Assembly (NCBI GenBank): GCA_023227945.1
Contig: JALOCC010000027.1
Coordinates: 1 to 24,294, forward strand
Length of the DNA stretch: 24,294 bases
DNA from: Candidatus Omnitrophota bacterium
GTDB lineage: Bacteria > Omnitrophota > Gorgyraeia > Duberdicusellales > 4484-171
Direction: 5' to 3'
The notes under the pieces are model-generated. The model ran no database searches. It saw nothing but the letters and a program-made list of their open reading frames with translations, and was not told the origin of the DNA. Numbering within the stretch: the stretch's first letter is position 1; each line of letters starts with the position of its first letter. The translations under genes and the position numbers were made by a program. Of this stretch, positions 14,118 to 21,209 are shown piece after piece.

Positions 14118-15511
14118 TAAGCATTCTTAAGAGCAAAAAAGGAAAGAAAAATAATTTTAAAATCAAGCCAGATTGACCAGTTCTCTGCATAATATAAATC
14201 ATATCTTACTCTTTCCTCAATTGGCGTGCCCTGACGAAGCCCGTGTATTTGGGCCCAACCAGTAATGCCGGACTTTATATGGTGCCTGCTCATATATCTT
14301 GGTATATCATCTTTGAATTGTTCGACAAAAAAAGGCCGCTCCGGCCGGGGCCCCACCAAGCTCATCTCACTCCACAAAACATTATATAACTGAGGTATTT
14401 CATCAAGATTATATTTCCTTAAAAATTTTCCAATAGGTGTACAACGGCCATCATCTTTTTTAACAAATACCGGTCCGGTTTTGCTTTCTGCGCCTTGATA
14501 CATGCTTCTAAATTTATGGATTTTAAAAACTTTTCCTTCCTCGCTTATTCTTTCCTGAGAAAAAAATATTGGGCCCTTTGATGTCGCTTTGATGATTAAG
14601 GATACAATAAAGAATACCGGGGAAAACATGATTATCCCCAAAAACGCCCCCAACATATCAATGCTTCTTTTTAAAGATCTATTATAAGCAAAGCTCAAAG
14701 GAGACTCTTTAAATTTTATGAGATTAAGCCCATCCACGCTTTCTATTTCAAATTTCTGAATCATTATATCAAAAAGATCAGCTACTATCTTAAAAGTAAC
14801 AAGCCTTTTTTCCGATTCTAATATAAGATTGATAATTGCCTTTCTTGGTATTTCCAAATCAGAAAGTATTACTTCGTCAGGCTTATACTTATCGAGAATA
14901 TCATTAAAATTATCGATAGAGCCTATGTATCGCCCCGTTTGACTATGAGCGGATTTACGCGTAGAAACAAATCCGATAATATCTCCGTAGCGGTTAAAAT
15001 AATCGACGTGTTCAGTAATTTTGCTTATGGTTTCCGGTTTGCCTAAGACTAAAATTTTTTTCTTGGCCTTTTCAAAAACATTTTTTGCGTAAAAAAGCCT
15101 CCAAAAGAGCCGCGAAACAATCAGGAAAAGAGATAAATTAAACCCTATTATCAATATAAGTAAGCGTGAATAGGTCGTATTTCTGTAAAAAAATGTGCCT
15201 GCCAAAAGAAGCAACATTGCCAAGCCTATGCTTTTTATCAGCGAAAAAACATGGTCAACGAATTTTTTTGTAAAATCAATCCGGTAAAGCCCCTCTCTAT
15301 TGATAAGTATGACAAGAAGAATTTCAATAGATAAAAAAGGCAATATGTAGTTACCATAGGAAGGAACGCCAAAAGGCAGATCAAAAAGACTGGAATTGAA
15401 ACGAAACCAATAAGAGAGAGAAAGCGCTATAAAACCAATTATCAAATCATTCAGTATCAAATATCCGAAATAATGAACAGTCAGTTTTTTCTTAGCCAGT
15501 TTATGCAGCAT
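14114..15511 (-). CDS. Undecaprenyl-phosphate sugar-1-phosphate transferase (WbaP/WcaJ type)
   Basis: This polyprenyl-phosphate hexose-1-phosphate transferase of 465 aa is the enzyme that starts glycan assembly on the lipid carrier. Four to five N-terminal hydrophobic segments (~15-135) are followed by a Rossmann-like CoA-binding-type domain (KKILVLGKPETISKI, ~151-250) and the bacterial sugar-transferase domain. That domain has a re-entrant helix (SIDMLGAFLGIIMFSPVFFIVSLI, 283-306), KIHKFRSM (330-337), LRKYNLDEIPQLYNVLWSEMSLVGPRPE (364-391), and a conserved WAQIHGLRG-like GWAQIHGLRQGT. The full length matches the family. One base separates it from the upstream GT4 stop, so it is coupled. The stop TGA lies inside a direct repeat. 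Confidence 0.95.
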   Translation of the reverse strand: MLHKLAKKKLTVHYFGYLILNDLIIGFIALSLSYWFRFNSSLFDLPFGVPSYGNYILPFLSIEILLVILINREGLYRIDFTKKFVDHVFSLIKSIGLAMLLLLAGTFFYRNTTYSRLLILIIGFNLSLFLIVSRLFWRLFYAKNVFEKAKKKILVLGKPETISKITEHVDYFNRYGDIIGFVSTRKSAHSQTGRYIGSIDNFNDILDKYKPDEVILSDLEIPRKAIINLILESEKRLVTFKIVADLFDIMIQKFEIESVDGLNLIKFKESPLSFAYNRSLKRSIDMLGAFLGIIMFSPVFFIVSLIIKATSKGPIFFSQERISEEGKVFKIHKFRSMYQGAESKTGPVFVKKDDGRCTPIGKFLRKYNLDEIPQLYNVLWSEMSLVGPRPERPFFVEQFKDDIPRYMSRHHIKSGITGWAQIHGLRQGTPIEERVRYDLYYAENWSIWLDFKIIFLSFFALKNAY

Positions 15512-15512
15512 A

Positions 15513-16637
15513 TCAATTTAGGTTTAGTTTTTCCTTGATCAAGTTTCTAAAATTGTTTTTGAAATTGTCACGGCTGAATTTAACTGCGTTATTTCTTAGC
15601 TGGACAGGGTCAAATTCATTAACATGCTTTTCAAATTCATCAATTGCCTCAATTAACGCTTCGCTTTCCTGTTTATAAAAAAATATGCCCGTGGGTTCGT
15701 TACCGCGGCCATCAGCTAACGGCATTATTGTTTCGTTCACTCCGCCCTTACCAAAAGCAATTACAGCCGAGCCTGTTGCCTGTGCTTCAAGAGGAGAAAT
15801 TCCAAAATCCTCTTCTGCTGCGTAGATAAATGCTTTTGCTTTCTGATAAAGAACAATAAGGTCACGGTCACCTACCCAGCCAAGAAGTTTTATATTTTGC
15901 GAAGAAATTTTTCTTTCAAGCTCTTTTCTTAGATGGCCGTCCCCGACTATAAATATTTTCTTATCCGGGCATCTATTAAACGCATCTATAATTATATCAA
16001 TACGTTTATAAGGCACAAGTGCTGAAATGCACAAATAAAAATCTTCTCTTTTGATGCTGCGATTTAAAGTAAATTTTTCTACATCAACCGGGGGGTAGAT
16101 AACGCGAGATGATCTTTTATAAATATCGTTTATTCTTTTTTGTATGGTCTTAGAAATTGCAACAAATTCATCAACTCTATCCAGAGTTTTTAAATCCCAT
16201 TTTTTAAGGTTCTTGGTTACATAACCTACTATTTTTTTCTTAAAGAAAGGGTAGGAGCCGAAATATTGTTCAAAAAAAGACCAGACATAGCGCATAGGCG
16301 TATAGCAGTAGCAAAGATGAAACGCATTTTTGGGTTTTTTTGCTCCTTTCGCAACAGAGTGGCTTGAGCTCAATATGAAATCATATCCGGTTAAATTGAA
16401 ACTTTCAATAGCGCTGGGGAAAAAAGGAAGATAGTTTCGGTATTTTTTAAAAGCAAAAGGGAAATGCTGGATAAAGGAGGCCTTAACCGGCATGCACGAA
16501 ATAACCGGCGAAACAGAAGAGCCATCGTAAAGCAAAGTAAAAATATCTGCCTGCGGGAAAAGTTCACAAAAAACTTCAAGGCACTTTTCTCCGCCGCGCA
16601 TACCAATAAGCCAATCATGGACTATCGCAATTCGCAT
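15513..16637 (-). CDS. Family 4 glycosyltransferase, WbaZ-like
   Basis: This is a GT-B retaining glycosyltransferase of 374 aa. It begins MRIAIVHDWLIGMRGGEKCLEVFCELFPQADIFTL, the form seen in WbaZ-like mannosyltransferases of O-antigen clusters. It carries CYTPMRYVWSFFEQYFG (112-127), the VPYKR phosphate-binding segment (208-212) and the E-x7-E motif EEDFGISPLEA with E276 and E284. A mannosyl-type transfer is likely from the family, but the sugar is not proved. TGA at 15513-15515 is followed after one base by the sugar-transferase ATG, indicating coupling and a shared pathway. The upstream gap holds a repeat array. Confidence 0.92.
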   Translation of the reverse strand: MRIAIVHDWLIGMRGGEKCLEVFCELFPQADIFTLLYDGSSVSPVISCMPVKASFIQHFPFAFKKYRNYLPFFPSAIESFNLTGYDFILSSSHSVAKGAKKPKNAFHLCYCYTPMRYVWSFFEQYFGSYPFFKKKIVGYVTKNLKKWDLKTLDRVDEFVAISKTIQKRINDIYKRSSRVIYPPVDVEKFTLNRSIKREDFYLCISALVPYKRIDIIIDAFNRCPDKKIFIVGDGHLRKELERKISSQNIKLLGWVGDRDLIVLYQKAKAFIYAAEEDFGISPLEAQATGSAVIAFGKGGVNETIMPLADGRGNEPTGIFFYKQESEALIEAIDEFEKHVNEFDPVQLRNNAVKFSRDNFKNNFRNLIKEKLNLN

Positions 16638-16671
16638 TTTAAAATTATAAACAATTAATTGCTATGAATTT

Positions 16672-16780
16672 CGCGAAGCAAATTTCTACTAATTTCGATT
16701 GTCCGCCACCGATGACTTTTTATGTGTGGGCGGATCCGCCTCTGGCGGAAAATTGGTAGAAATTAGGAAATTAATAGAAA
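16672..16780. repeat. AATTTCTACT / AGTAGAAATT array around a GC-rich palindrome
   Basis: AATTTCGCGAAGCA, AATTTCTACT and AATTTCGATT on the left are mirrored by AATTGGTAGA, AATTAGGA and AATTAATAGA on the right, with roughly 10-base units. The dispersed palindromic unit (16701-16752) sits between the arms. The array fills the ~150-base gap between two GT4 genes. Confidence 0.8.
16701..16752. repeat. GC-rich dispersed palindromic unit, copy 2
   Basis: GTCCGCCACC (16701-16710), an 18-base spacer, then GGCGGATCCGCC (16729-16740) and TCTGGCGGAAAA (to 16752). The two conserved blocks are identical in sequence to copy 1 at 11734-11779; only the spacer differs in length and sequence. TCCGCC-TCT-GGCGGA forms a tight hairpin, and the outer TCCGCC can pair with either GGCGGA. 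Confidence 0.88.
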
Positions 16781-16790
16781 TTTATTGTGT

Positions 16791-17867
16791 TTAATCCGCT
16801 AATAGCTCTTTATAAACCGCTATGGTTTTATTCGCTGTATCCGCCCAATTGAATCTATAGATATTTTTGAAGCCTTTTTGGATGAGGGCATTACGTAAGT
16901 TATCGTCAGTTAAAATATTATACAAATTATCTACTGCGCGGTCAATAGCCTGCACTGAAACCGTCAAAACCCCGTCTCCGCCTATTTCTAGGTGTGGAGC
17001 TATATCACTACAGATAACCGGCGTGCCGCATTGCTGCGCTTCTAACACGGTCAAGCCAAATCCCTCATAAAGAGATAAATTACAAAAGACGCAGGATAAA
17101 TTGTATATCGCAGCCAGTTCACGATCGTCCGGAACCTCTCCTATATATAAGACGTTTTTCTTATTCAGATCAAAATGGTGGCTAAGCCTTCCCACTATGA
17201 CCAATGATACATCGGACATCCGTTCTCTTAACTTCGAAAATGATTCCAAAAGCATTTTTATATTTTTATGCCTTCGAAGGCTGCCCACATAAAGAATAAA
17301 TTTTTGCGGTAATTTATATTTTTCTTTTATTCTAAAAAGATAAGTTGTATCTTCTATCTGCGAAAAATTTCATTCTATACCTTCATAAATCACGTTTATA
17401 TTATGCTTCCTTTCCCCATAAATTTTGAGAAGAGAATCTTTTGTTGAATTAGAAACGCAGATTATTTTTTTTGCTTTTTTTAATACCCGCTCTACCATTA
17501 GTTTCATATATACGGAAGCAAACTTTTTACTGGCACCCTGGGGATAAACTATGTGAATCAAGTCATGGATTGTAGCCACAAGTTTAAAATTTGCTAAAAC
17601 AGGGATATTGTAGTGTGGGATATGTAAAATATTCGAACCGATGATTTTTTTAATCTGCAGAAATCCTAATTGCTCTTGCGTAGAATAAATTGGGTAATTA
17701 AAATCGATAATATTCTCGTGTGCGCCGAGATATTTTTCGATCAAAACTTTGTTTCCCAATAAATTCAGATCGAGTTCTTCTCGTTTCTTAAATTCCGTAA
17801 GCAAACATTTAATATAACGGCCTATTCCGGGGTGCTCAATCATTCGGGTATCGAAAAATATTTTCAT
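16791..17867 (-). pseudogene. Family 4 glycosyltransferase split by an in-frame TGA
   Basis: One frame encodes a whole ~358-residue GT4 protein except for a TGA at 17372-17370 (codon 166). The N-terminal half (MKIFFDTRMIEHPGIGRYIKCLL...NVIYEGIE) ends there. The same frame then continues NFSQIEDTTYLFRIKEKYKLPQKFILYVGSLRRHKNIKML and on through EGFGLTVLEAQQCGTPVICSD to a TAA at 16791. The stop falls in the linker between the two Rossmann domains. A GTG at 17288 could restart the second half but would give only the donor domain. TGA is a normal stop elsewhere here, so this is most simply a nonsense mutation (from TGG or CGA, for example), or a sequencing error. It lies immediately after the four-helix-bundle element. 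Confidence 0.88.
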
Positions 17868-17871
17868 GGTT

Positions 17872-17906
17872 TAGTTCTAAGTTATAAGTTCTAAGTTGTA
17901 AGTTAT
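17872..17906. repeat. AAGTTNT heptad array, left arm of the four-helix-bundle element
   Basis: Five heptads lie in perfect register: TAGTTCT, AAGTTAT, AAGTTCT, AAGTTGT, AAGTTAT (17872, 17879, 17886, 17893, 17900). Only the sixth base varies in the last four. Bases 17886-17904 are an exact inverted copy of 18296-18314. Confidence 0.93.
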
Positions 17907-18280
17907 TAAGATAGAGAATTATTGATATTTTTACTTAATGCCCCAATAAGACCGTTAATCATTTTTGAAATACTTGTACATTTTTCATCTAGAATAGCAT
18001 ATCGTTGTTTTTCTAAATATCCGAGATCAAAAGCCAAAATTAGAAAACTCCTTGTTTCCTCCAAAGAACCTCTTGCAATATATAAAAATTTTATGAAATC
18101 TTTATGGCTATATCTACCTGTACCTTCAGCAATATTTGCGGCTATAGAGCTAGCCGCGCGGCATATTTGCTCAGTTAATCTATATCTCTCAACTGGCGGA
18201 AAATTTTTGCTTATTTCATAAAGTTCTATGGTTAGCCTATGTGCTTCCTGCCATACTTTTAAATCTCTAAAATTTGCCAT
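17906..18280 (-). CDS. Four-helix-bundle protein (23S rRNA intervening-sequence / S23 / Avd-like family)
   Basis: The 124-aa product begins MANFRDLKVWQEAHRLTIELYEISKNFPPVERYRLTEQICRAASSIAANIAEGTGR. FRDLKVWQ, the Y-x-LT-Q-RRA-like stretch and S-IAANIAEG are the signature of the S23/IVP four-helix-bundle family (TIGR02436-type). KDFIKFLYIARGSLEETRSFLILAFDLGYL follows. The family forms small basic bundles, often pentameric; members include proteins of 23S rRNA intervening sequences and the Avd accessory protein of diversity-generating retroelements. The molecular function of solitary copies is not known. No reverse transcriptase or rRNA gene is nearby. It is bracketed by inverted AAGTTNT repeats, and the stop codon overlaps the left one. 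No clear ribosome site precedes the ATG at 18280. Confidence 0.93.
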   Translation of the reverse strand: MANFRDLKVWQEAHRLTIELYEISKNFPPVERYRLTEQICRAASSIAANIAEGTGRYSHKDFIKFLYIARGSLEETRSFLILAFDLGYLEKQRYAILDEKCTSISKMINGLIGALSKNINNSLS

Positions 18281-18286
18281 TATTTC

Positions 18287-18314
18287 ACGTCTTAGAACTT
18301 ACAACTTAGAACTT
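18287..18314. repeat. AAGTTNT heptad array, right arm of the four-helix-bundle element
   Basis: Read on the minus strand, four heptads lie in register: AAGTTCT (18314-18308), AAGTTGT (18307-18301), AAGTTCT (18300-18294), AAGACGT (18293-18287). The TAA of the GT9 gene (18306-18308) spans the first heptad boundary. Confidence 0.93.
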
Positions 18315-19409
18315 ACTAACCTCTCCCATTACTTCTTCTACCGTAATATCACCCATACAAAAATGTTTTTGTTTAAGGCAAACTTTCAATTCACAAGGTT
18401 TACATTCTGTCTCTTTTAATACAAATCTTACCTTTGAGCTGTTAGGTATCCAATTCTGTGCGATATTCGTTCCTGAACAGATAATTACCGCAGGCACATC
18501 CAAGGTTGCAGCAATATTAGCCGGGCCTGAATCAAGACCTATAAAAAATCCGATACGTTTTATCAAGCAAGCCAGTTGGGGCAAATTCAATTTACCCCTT
18601 AGATCATAAACACTATCATAGCTTTCTTCATCTTCTTTGGCTCCGATTATAAAAATATCGTAATTATCTGCCTGTAATTCTTTTATTAATTGTTTAAATT
18701 TGCTTTCGCCCCATTGCTTTGCCTGAGTTCCTGCGTAAGGGTGGATAACTATTGCTTTCTTATCATTATATTTTACATTTTTCAATAAAGTTTCCACAAA
18801 ATCTTTATCTGGTCCGGAAAAATAAATTTGAGGAAAATTATTTTTTATGGGAACCTTCATTGCCCGTAATACATCTAAATTTTTTTCTATCGCATGTATA
18901 TTTTTGTTGTATTTTATTTCTTGATTTAAAAGGAAACCTCCCCCTGTTACGCCATAACCTATCCTGTATTCAACTCCCCCCAGGAACATCAAGATTATCG
19001 AAAAAAAATCTCCCCGAGGCTCAATTCCGATATCAAATTTTCCATTGCGTATGCGTTTAATCAATTTAAAAAAATCTGCCATGCTTAAATTGCTGGCATA
19101 TCTACCAAACCAGGACGCTTTAAAGGTAATTATTTCATCGATATAGGGATTATTCTTCGCTAAATCAAAAACGGCAGGATTTATTATAACTGTAAGATGG
19201 GCTTTGCTAAAGTGAGATTTAATATTTTTAAATAAAGGGGTAGTTGTAACAAAATCTCCGATATGGTCTAACCTTACTAAAAGAATGCGTTTTACATTTA
19301 CCGCTTTCTTTCGCGAAAATAGCTTAAAAGGCAATGCAAGAATACCGCCTAACAAATCGATGAAAAATACGGTAGTTAGGTATAATTTATTTTTAAAAAC
19401 ATACTTCAT
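18306..19409 (-). CDS. Family 9 glycosyltransferase (heptosyltransferase-like)
   Basis: This 367-aa GT-B protein has an extra N-terminal hydrophobic stretch (~8-35) before the standard opening VKRILLVRLDHIGDFVTTTPLFKNIKSHF. It has an HPYAGTQAKQWGESKFKQLIKEL segment, the donor-site signature FFIGLDSGPANIAATLDVPAVIICSG, and the C-terminal cysteine cluster TECKPCELKVCLKQKHFCMGDITVEEV. The hydrophobic stretch suggests membrane association; that is inference. The start ATG overlaps the inferred original stop of the upstream GT2 gene (ATGA), showing ancestral coupling. The last codons (SKF and TAA) lie inside the right inverted repeat of the four-helix-bundle element. Confidence 0.92.
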   Translation of the reverse strand: MKYVFKNKLYLTTVFFIDLLGGILALPFKLFSRKKAVNVKRILLVRLDHIGDFVTTTPLFKNIKSHFSKAHLTVIINPAVFDLAKNNPYIDEIITFKASWFGRYASNLSMADFFKLIKRIRNGKFDIGIEPRGDFFSIILMFLGGVEYRIGYGVTGGGFLLNQEIKYNKNIHAIEKNLDVLRAMKVPIKNNFPQIYFSGPDKDFVETLLKNVKYNDKKAIVIHPYAGTQAKQWGESKFKQLIKELQADNYDIFIIGAKEDEESYDSVYDLRGKLNLPQLACLIKRIGFFIGLDSGPANIAATLDVPAVIICSGTNIAQNWIPNSSKVRFVLKETECKPCELKVCLKQKHFCMGDITVEEVMGEVSKF

Positions 19410-20089
19410 TTACTGAATCTGTATCTTAAAAGCACTAAGACAGTAATAATACCGTCTTTCCATGTAATTTTTTGCCTTCACGGTAAGAACAGCCCCTATA
19501 AGAAACAGGAACCTCTACTATATTATAGCCTTTCTTGAGAAGCTTTGTTGTAATTTCCGCTTCTATTTCAAAACGGTTTGATTGTAATTCGAGATTTCTA
19601 AATATATCCGTCTTTATCATTTTATAGCAGGTTTCCATATCGGTTAATCGTGAACCGAATAATATATTAGTTAAAACAGTCAGGAATTTATTAATCATAA
19701 AACGCATAAATGGCGTTACTCGTCAAGTTTTTAAAAATCTTGAGCCATAGACTGCGTTGGCGTTTACGGTTTGGGCTGTTTCCAGCAAAGTTAGGTAATC
19801 CCTGGGGGTCGTATTCTAAATCCGCATCTTGTATAATTGCATAATCGCCGCAAGCCTTGCTTAAAGCTGTCTTAATGGCTGCACCTTTGCCCATATTTTT
19901 TTCATGATATATAACTTTTATATTGGGCTTATTTTGGTATTGAGCTTGCAAAATCCCCCTTGAACTATCGTTAGAGCAATCATCAACAATGATTAATTCT
20001 TTATCTATATCCAAAGATATGCTCTGCTTTATGATAGCGGATAGTGTATGTATCTCATTATAAACTGGAATTAATATTGACAGCTTCAT
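19406..20089 (-). pseudogene. Family 2 glycosyltransferase (dolichyl-phosphate-mannose-synthase-like), broken
   Basis: The frame starts MKLSILIPVYNEIHTLSAIIKQSISLDIDKELIIVDDCSND and reads DADLEYDP normally. One extra base near 19800-19808 then shifts it. Correcting it gives DYLTLLETAQTVNANAVYGSRFLKT, typical of the family. A TGA at 19725-19723 interrupts this, and RVTPFMRFMINKFLTVLTNILFGSRLTDMETCYKMIKTDIF follows in the same frame. Near 19457-19459 one base is missing. Restoring it turns HGKTVLLLS-stop into HGKDGIITVLVLLRYRFSK ending in a TGA at 19408-19406 that overlaps the next gene's ATG. That neat ending supports the reconstruction. Three lesions in 684 bases mean decay, unless read errors are involved. 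An intact product would transfer a sugar to polyprenyl phosphate or to a glycan. Confidence 0.88.
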
Positions 20090-20095
20090 GTATTA

Positions 20096-21208
20096 TTATA
20101 TCCTAAATATCTTATTGACTTTATTTTTTATCCGCATGGCTGCCCTACCATCACCTACAGGATTTTTCCTTATGCTCATTCTGTTATAGTAAATTTTAGA
20201 GCTAAGAAGTAATTGAGAAAATTTAATAATACTTGAAGTATTTGTTCCTACGATTTTAGCACAACCCGCTTCCACTACCTCCGGCCTTTCTGTTTTATTG
20301 CGTAAAATCAAAACAGGTTTAGACAATGAAGGTGCTTCTTCCTGTATACCCCCGGAATCTGTTAGAATATAATACGCTTTATCCATTAATAGTACAAAAT
20401 CACTGTAGATGACTGGTTTAATAAGTAAAATATTTCTTATATTTCCCAATAAGGAATACACTGGTTTAAAAACTTGGGGATTTAAGTGAACTGGATAGAC
20501 AAAAATAACGTCTTTGTTTTTTTCCGCTAATATTTTTATCGCTTTGCAGATATTTTTTAATGGTTTGCCAAAGTTTTCTCTCCGATGCGCTGTTACTAAT
20601 ATTAATTTATTATCCTTTGGTAATTGTTGTAACGTTTTTTCAGTAAAACATTTTTTGCTGTTTTTGATATAGAATAAAGCGTCGATCACGGTATTACCAG
20701 TAACAATAATAGAATTAGCCAACATTCCCTCTCGGACAAGATTTTCTTTTGCTTTTATAGTGGGCGCTAAATGTAAATCTGCTATCCTTGATATCATTTC
20801 TCTATTTATTTCTTCTGGATATGGTTGATATTTATCATAAGTCCTGAGTCCTGCTTCAATGTGCGCTACTGTAATTTTTTTATAAAATGCCGCTAATGCC
20901 GCGCAAAACGCTGTAGTTGTGTCTCCTTGAACAAATACCATGTCAGGGCCAAACTCATCATAGACAGAATTAATTCTTGATATTGACGCGGAAGCCAAAT
21001 AGTTCAAGGATTGTTCCGACTTCATCAAATTAAGGTCATAATTAATACTTATCTTAAATTCTTTTATCATTTCTATTGCCATAGTCTGATGTTGGCCGGT
21101 AAAACATACTTTGACGTTGTAGCGCTTATCTTTTCTAAAGATATGAATGACGGGAGCGGTCTTAATTATCTCGGGTCTTGTTCCGATAACAAAAAGTATT
21201 TTTTTCAT
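20096..21208 (-). CDS. wecB: UDP-N-acetylglucosamine 2-epimerase (non-hydrolysing)
   Basis: WecB interconverts UDP-GlcNAc and UDP-ManNAc in the cytoplasm, supplying ManNAc-type sugars for surface glycans. The 370-aa protein has the full family signature: GTRPE (9-13), GDTTT (95-99), HIEAGLRT (116-123), PEEINR (131-136), TAHRREN (206-212), DSGGIQEE (284-291) and ERPE (307-310). Its length is canonical. No UDP-ManNAc dehydrogenase (WecC) is in the window, so the sugar may be used as ManNAc or oxidised by an enzyme encoded elsewhere. The stop of the upstream GT4 is one base before its ATG, and the next gene starts six bases after its TAA, so it sits within a tight operon. Confidence 0.97.
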   Translation of the reverse strand: MKKILFVIGTRPEIIKTAPVIHIFRKDKRYNVKVCFTGQHQTMAIEMIKEFKISINYDLNLMKSEQSLNYLASASISRINSVYDEFGPDMVFVQGDTTTAFCAALAAFYKKITVAHIEAGLRTYDKYQPYPEEINREMISRIADLHLAPTIKAKENLVREGMLANSIIVTGNTVIDALFYIKNSKKCFTEKTLQQLPKDNKLILVTAHRRENFGKPLKNICKAIKILAEKNKDVIFVYPVHLNPQVFKPVYSLLGNIRNILLIKPVIYSDFVLLMDKAYYILTDSGGIQEEAPSLSKPVLILRNKTERPEVVEAGCAKIVGTNTSSIIKFSQLLLSSKIYYNRMSIRKNPVGDGRAAMRIKNKVNKIFRI

Positions 21209-21209
21209 A

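Larger units (their letters stand above)
17886..18314 (-). mobile_element. Putative 429-bp element: four-helix-bundle gene between 19-bp inverted repeats
   Basis: AAGTTCTAAGTTGTAAGTT (17886-17904) and its exact reverse complement (18296-18314) bracket a single small gene. This is the layout of the intervening sequences known in 23S rRNA genes of spirochaetes and others, which also encode a ~120-aa four-helix-bundle protein between complementary ends. Here it sits between two glycosyltransferase genes. The right end overlaps the stop of the upstream GT9 gene (SKF then TAA inside the repeat). No target-site duplication is evident. Mobility is inferred from layout only. Confidence 0.6.

Noticed and set aside
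17370..17372. Selenocysteine insertion at the in-frame TGA of the GT4 gene
   Set aside because: The residue lies in a variable interdomain linker of a family with no known selenoproteins, and I see no convincing selenocysteine-insertion hairpin immediately downstream.
17886..18314. A true 23S rRNA intervening sequence or a diversity-generating retroelement
   Set aside because: No rRNA sequence flanks it, and there is no reverse transcriptase, template repeat or variable repeat in the window. Only the small protein family and layout are shared.
17370..19725. Alternative genetic code with TGA read as tryptophan or glycine, which would mend two broken genes
   Set aside because: TGA ends pnp exactly at the ftsK ATG, ends a GT4 gene one base before the sugar-transferase ATG, and ends a GT2 gene and the sugar-transferase gene at the expected lengths. 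The broken GT2 also needs two indel corrections that no code change supplies.
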